This document shows positions 60,758 to 64,000 of a DNA stretch of 64,000 nucleotides, in pieces (within the stretch, counting starts at the first letter, position 1; the number at the start of each line of letters is the position of its first letter). The DNA comes from Steroidobacter gossypii. GTDB taxonomy: Bacteria; Pseudomonadota; Gammaproteobacteria; Steroidobacterales; Steroidobacteraceae. Both the position numbers and the translations under genes were made by a program. The notes under the pieces are model-generated. The model saw nothing but the letters and a program-made list of their open reading frames with translations, was not told the DNA's origin and did not search any database. The stretch is from positions 1,240,001-1,304,000 of the forward strand of contig NZ_JAEVLS010000001.1 in NCBI RefSeq assembly GCF_016801985.1, given 5' to 3'.

Positions 60758-61660
60758 TCAGAAATAGCCCTCCTGCTTTTTCTTTTCCATGGACGCGGCG
60801 CTGTCGTGATCGATCACGCGGCCCTGTCGTTCGGAGCTGGTGGTCAGCAGCATCTCCTGAATGATCTCCGGCAGCGTGGCGGCTTCGCTCTCGATGGCGC
60901 CGGTCAACGGATAGCACCCCAGGGTGCGGAAGCGCACCGACTTCATTTCCGGCCGTTCGCCGTCGCGCAGGGGCATGCGATCGTCGTCGACCATGATCAG
61001 CGTGCCGTCGCGGCGGACCACCGGCCGCATGGCCGAGAAGTACAGCGGCACGATCGGAATCTTCTCCAGGTAGATGTATTGCCAGATGTCCAACTCGGTC
61101 CAGTTGGACAGTGGGAACACGCGCAGGCTCTCGCCTTTGTTCTTGCGGGCGTTGTATTGGCGCCAGAGCTCGGGACGCTGACGCTTTGGATCCCAGCGAT
61201 GCTGGGCCGAGCGGAACGAGAACACGCGCTCCTTGGCGCGGGACTTCTCTTCGTCACGGCGCGCGCCGCCGAAAGCCGCATCGAAGCCGTATTTATCCAG
61301 CGCCTGCTTCAGGCCCTGAGTCTTCATCACGTCGGTGTGCACGGCCGAGCCATGGGTGAACGGGCCGATGCCTCGCGCCAGACCGTCCTGATTGATGTGG
61401 ACCAGCAGGTCGAGGCCAAGCTCCCGCGCCGTCCGATCGCGAAACGCGATCATGTCGCGGAACTTCCAGGTGGTGTCCACATGCAGCAGCGGGAACGGCG
61501 GCTTGGCCGGATAGAAGGCCTTCATCGCCAGGTGCAGCATCACCGAGCTGTCCTTGCCGATGGAATACAGCATCACCGGCCGCTCGCACTCGGCCACGAC
61601 CTCGCGGAGGATGTGAATGGATTCGGCTTCGAGGCGTTGTAAATGAGTCAGTCTGGTCAT
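60758..61660 (-). CDS. cysD: Sulfate adenylyltransferase subunit 2
   Basis: 300 residues, usual length. PAPS-reductase-like fold with the PP-loop [49 protein letters not shown], and C-terminal [14 protein letters not shown]. It forms APS from ATP and sulfate with the GTPase CysN. First gene of the operon; the 350-bp region upstream, shared with the divergent efflux gene, must hold its promoter, but I see no certain CysB site. Confidence 0.98.
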   Translation of the reverse strand: MTRLTHLQRLEAESIHILREVVAECERPVMLYSIGKDSSVMLHLAMKAFYPAKPPFPLLHVDTTWKFRDMIAFRDRTARELGLDLLVHINQDGLARGIGPFTHGSAVHTDVMKTQGLKQALDKYGFDAAFGGARRDEEKSRAKERVFSFRSAQHRWDPKRQRPELWRQYNARKNKGESLRVFPLSNWTELDIWQYIYLEKIPIVPLYFSAMRPVVRRDGTLIMVDDDRMPLRDGERPEMKSVRFRTLGCYPLTGAIESEAATLPEIIQEMLLTTSSERQGRVIDHDSAASMEKKKQEGYF

Positions 61661-61878
61661 CTTGTGCGAAACATCCCGCCGGTTCGAGTCGCGGTCGCCA
61701 GGTCGCAGGCAGGCCTGCGGACCCGTCGGGCGCGGGCGATAAATTGTGCGTTAACGGCCTGTGACTGCATATCGCAACTGGTACGGCCACACGCACAGTT
61801 GGTTATAAGCAGGTCACCCCAGCAATCCCAGAACACCGCGGCCATGGCTAAAAGCACGGCCTTTTCAGATACATATGC

Positions 61879-61892
61879 TTACAATCTTGTAA
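61879..61892. promoter_or_regulatory. Candidate operator upstream of the efflux genes
   Basis: The dyad TTACAA-TC-TTGTAA lies 118 bp before the efflux gene start in the 350-bp divergent region between cysD and that gene. Six-bp arms with a 2-bp spacer fit a dimeric repressor such as TetR or MarR types. No regulator gene is adjacent. The rest of this region holds no gene I can support. Confidence 0.4.
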
Positions 61893-62009
61893 CACTATGG
61901 CGCCCTGGGCCGTGCTGAACTTGCCTCCTGGCGTGGCCACCAACCCATGCCAGCCCGGCTGGCCGGTCATATGTCGCGTTCCGGCCATTACCCCAGTCAC
62001 CACAGGTCA

Positions 62010-63509
62010 ATGACGCTCTCACAACTCCGCCCGACAGCGCCGTCTGAATCGGCAGGAACGGTAGAACGCGTGTCCGTGTTCCGACCTCTGATCGTTGCCG
62101 CCGTGGCGATGGCGCTGGTGGGCTGCGCCGTCGGGCCGGACTACCGTCCGCCTCAGACGGTCGCGCCGGATGAATGGCACCAGCTGCCGCAAACCGGCGT
62201 TCGCGTGGAGTCTCCGGATGCGCCCTCGCTGGCAGCCTGGTGGACCACGCTGAACGATCCGCAACTGAACGAATTGATCGAACGAGCGCTGGCCGAGAAC
62301 AGGACGGTCAAGCAGGCCTATGCGCGCGTGGTTCAGGCTCGCGCACAGCGGGCCATCGCCGGCGCGGGTTTTTGGCCGAACATCGGAGCGTCCGCGAGCG
62401 GCAATCGCACCGAGTCCGAGTCGAACTTCAACGAGCGCGGCGAAGCGGTCACGACGGTCGGCGAGAGTTACGGCACCGGCTTCAGCGCCAGTTGGGAACT
62501 GGATCTGTTCGGCGGACAGCGACGCTCGTACGAAGCCGCGACCGCGCAACTCGCCGCCACCGAAGCGGACCTTCGCGACGTCCTGGTCGTGTTGTTGGGC
62601 GACGTGGCGCTGAGCTATGTCGGGGTGCGGACTGCGCAATCGCGACTCGAATTCGCTGAGCGCAATCTCGAGTCACAGCGTGAAGCATTGGATATCACGC
62701 GTTGGCGCGCGCAGGCCGGGCTCACCACGGTGCTCGATGTCGAGCAGGCCAACACCAGCTACGAACAGACTCGCGCACAGATTCCCTTGTTGGAATCCAG
62801 CCTGGTGCAGAACATGAATCGGCTGGCGGTGCTCACCGGCCAGCCGCCCGGCGCGCTCGAAGCCTCGCTTCAGCAACGTAAGCCGATTCCGATCGCGCCC
62901 GTCGATATCGTTGCCGGTGTGCCCGCCGATGTACTGCGGCGTCGACCCGATATTCGCAGCGCCGAGCGGCAGCTCGCGGCGCAGACAGCGCAAGTAGGTG
63001 TGGCCACCGCGGCCTTGTATCCGAGCTTGTCGTTGAATGGCTCGATCAGCTGGCAGTCGCTCACCGCCAGCGATCTGCTCGACGGTTTTCGTAACGAACG
63101 CAGCGGCGTTTCCTTGAGCCTGCCGCTGTTCAATGGCGGCGCACTCCGGCAGAACATCCGAGTGCAGAACGCGCTGGTGGATCAGGCGCTGGCTTCGTAC
63201 GAGTCGGTGGTGCTGGCGGCGTATGAAGAAGTCGAGAACGCGCTCTATGCCTGGAGCAGCGAGCAGCGCCGTCATCAAGCGCTGGTCGAAGCCGTCGGCA
63301 GCGGCCGGCGCGCCGCCGAGCTGGCGCGGGTCCAATACAACTCCGGTCTGGTCGATTTCGAGACGGTGCTGACCGCGGATCGCCAGCTGCTCTCGCTGGA
63401 AGACTCGCTGGCCATCAGCGATGGCGAGATGACTTCCAATCTGATTCGTTTATACAAGGCGCTCGGCGGCGGCTGGTCGGTGTTCCCAACGACCACCACC
63501 GGCAGTTGA
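62010..63509 (+). CDS. NodT/OprM-type outer-membrane efflux lipoprotein
   Basis: 499 residues from the ATG at 62010 (CACAGGTCA before it); a GTG at 62070 would also leave an intact signal. The lipobox AMALVGC predicts lipid attachment, followed by AVGPDYRPPQTVAPDEW typical of NodT-family channels. Two outer-membrane-factor repeats follow, with GFWPNIGASASGNR, LRRRPDIRSAERQLAAQTAQ and LYPSLSLNGS. It forms the trimeric exit duct of a tripartite pump. The adaptor gene follows 20 bp later. Confidence 0.95.
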   Translation: MTLSQLRPTAPSESAGTVERVSVFRPLIVAAVAMALVGCAVGPDYRPPQTVAPDEWHQLPQTGVRVESPDAPSLAAWWTTLNDPQLNELIERALAENRTVKQAYARVVQARAQRAIAGAGFWPNIGASASGNRTESESNFNERGEAVTTVGESYGTGFSASWELDLFGGQRRSYEAATAQLAATEADLRDVLVVLLGDVALSYVGVRTAQSRLEFAERNLESQREALDITRWRAQAGLTTVLDVEQANTSYEQTRAQIPLLESSLVQNMNRLAVLTGQPPGALEASLQQRKPIPIAPVDIVAGVPADVLRRRPDIRSAERQLAAQTAQVGVATAALYPSLSLNGSISWQSLTASDLLDGFRNERSGVSLSLPLFNGGALRQNIRVQNALVDQALASYESVVLAAYEEVENALYAWSSEQRRHQALVEAVGSGRRAAELARVQYNSGLVDFETVLTADRQLLSLEDSLAISDGEMTSNLIRLYKALGGGWSVFPTTTTGS

Positions 63510-63529
63510 TCGCCAGCTTCAAGGCCAGC

Positions 63530-64000
63530 ATGGATACCGAAACCAGCCAATCCACCGATCTGTCGCGCACGTTGCGGGCGGGGCTCCACGAGCCGCCTGC
63601 GTGGCAGCGCTTCCTCAAATGGGGGCTGCTCGCGCTGATCCTGATCGCCGCGGCCTATTTCACATTCGGTCGCGACCGCTCCAAGGAAGTCTCCTATGTG
63701 ACTCAGGACGTGGTCACCGGCGATCTGACTGTCAGCGTCACCGCCACTGGCAACCTCGAGCCGCGCAATCAAGTCGAGATCGGCAGCGAACTGTCCGGCA
63801 CGGTGGCCAAGGTCCATGTCGATGTGAACCACGAAGTCAAAGCGGGCCAGGTACTGGCGGAGCTCGACACCACTCGCTTGAAGGCGCAGGTGCTGCAAGC
63901 CGAGAGCTCGCTCGAGTCGGCGCAAGCTCGCGTGTTGCAAGCGGATGCCAGCGCCAAGGAAGCCAAAGCGAACCTGGCTCGTCTGCAAAAAGTCCGCGAG
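63530..64000 (+). CDS. MacA-like efflux periplasmic adaptor (3' end cut by window edge)
   Basis: 157 residues visible. An N-terminal membrane anchor (about 28-45, LLALILIAAAYF) precedes a biotinyl-lipoyl-like half with VTATGNLEPRNQVEIGSELS and VDVNHEVKAGQVLAELDTTR, then the start of a helical hairpin (QAESSLESAQARVLQADASA). This is the MacA/HlyD adaptor pattern. A MacB-type ABC transporter usually follows but would lie outside the window, so MacAB versus another pump type is not settled. Confidence 0.9.
   Translation, partial: MDTETSQSTDLSRTLRAGLHEPPAWQRFLKWGLLALILIAAAYFTFGRDRSKEVSYVTQDVVTGDLTVSVTATGNLEPRNQVEIGSELSGTVAKVHVDVNHEVKAGQVLAELDTTRLKAQVLQAESSLESAQARVLQADASAKEAKANLARLQKVRE

Overview
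The window is a high-GC chromosomal segment with genes packed on both strands. Its gene content is that of an aerobic, Gram-negative gammaproteobacterium: an aa3-type cytochrome oxidase operon, cytochrome c4, UbiA for ubiquinone synthesis, BioC/BioB, a bifunctional SpoT next to rpoZ, a TonB-dependent receptor and an RND-type efflux system. The TonB receptor, YtcJ-like amidohydrolase, DUF5916 barrel and gene order suggest Steroidobacterales/Nevskiales or a relative. That placement is an inference; there is no rRNA in the window to test it. The run rsmG-parA-parB-(one extra gene)-atpIBEFHAGDC-...-glmU-glmS is the classic neighbourhood of the replication origin.

Region by region. 1-7312 (mostly minus strand): respiratory module with an edge-truncated second CuA subunit II, a small membrane protein, a Sco-like copper chaperone, SURF1, a divergent DUF2909 gene, and the operon ctaC-ctaD-41-aa protein-ctaG-ctaE closed by an intrinsic terminator. 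7459-10899: DUF2244 gene, bioB-bioC and divergent comF. 10845-18347 (minus): rpoZ-spoT-ridA, then a 159-bp hairpin repeat, recG, and a ubiA whose frame carries a roughly 370-residue Pro/Ala-rich N-terminal extension. 18504-25159 (plus): cytochrome c4, an AcuI-like reductase, rsmG, parA, parB and a DUF5916 outer-membrane protein. 25288-32567: promoter and complete F1Fo ATP synthase operon. 32672-38440: two unrecognised genes, an alpha/beta hydrolase fused to a LuxR-type DNA-binding domain, an MddA-like methyltransferase, SelO, and a response regulator with a degenerate GGDEF-like domain.

38734-42393: glmU and glmS, separated by a second copy of the hairpin repeat. 42399-53212: a self-contained catabolic or scavenging locus. 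A MalT-like regulator diverges from hyuA-like/DUF917 (thiohydantoin desulfurase family)/NCS1 permease/TonB receptor/lipoprotein amidohydrolase genes. Together they could carry a small cyclic amide or nucleobase-like compound across both membranes and open it; the substrate is unknown. 53311-57931: slyD, DUF2934, CBS protein, leuA with a possible leader peptide, and two small unrecognised genes. 57953-61660 (minus): cysD-cysNC-cysQ sulfate activation. 62010-64000: outer-membrane efflux lipoprotein and the start of a MacA-like adaptor, cut by the window edge.

The best candidates for something undescribed are the LuxR/hyuA/DUF917/NCS1/TonB/amidohydrolase locus, the two covarying hairpin repeats, and the UbiA extension. 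I saw no rRNA, tRNA, CRISPR array, insertion sequence or prophage.
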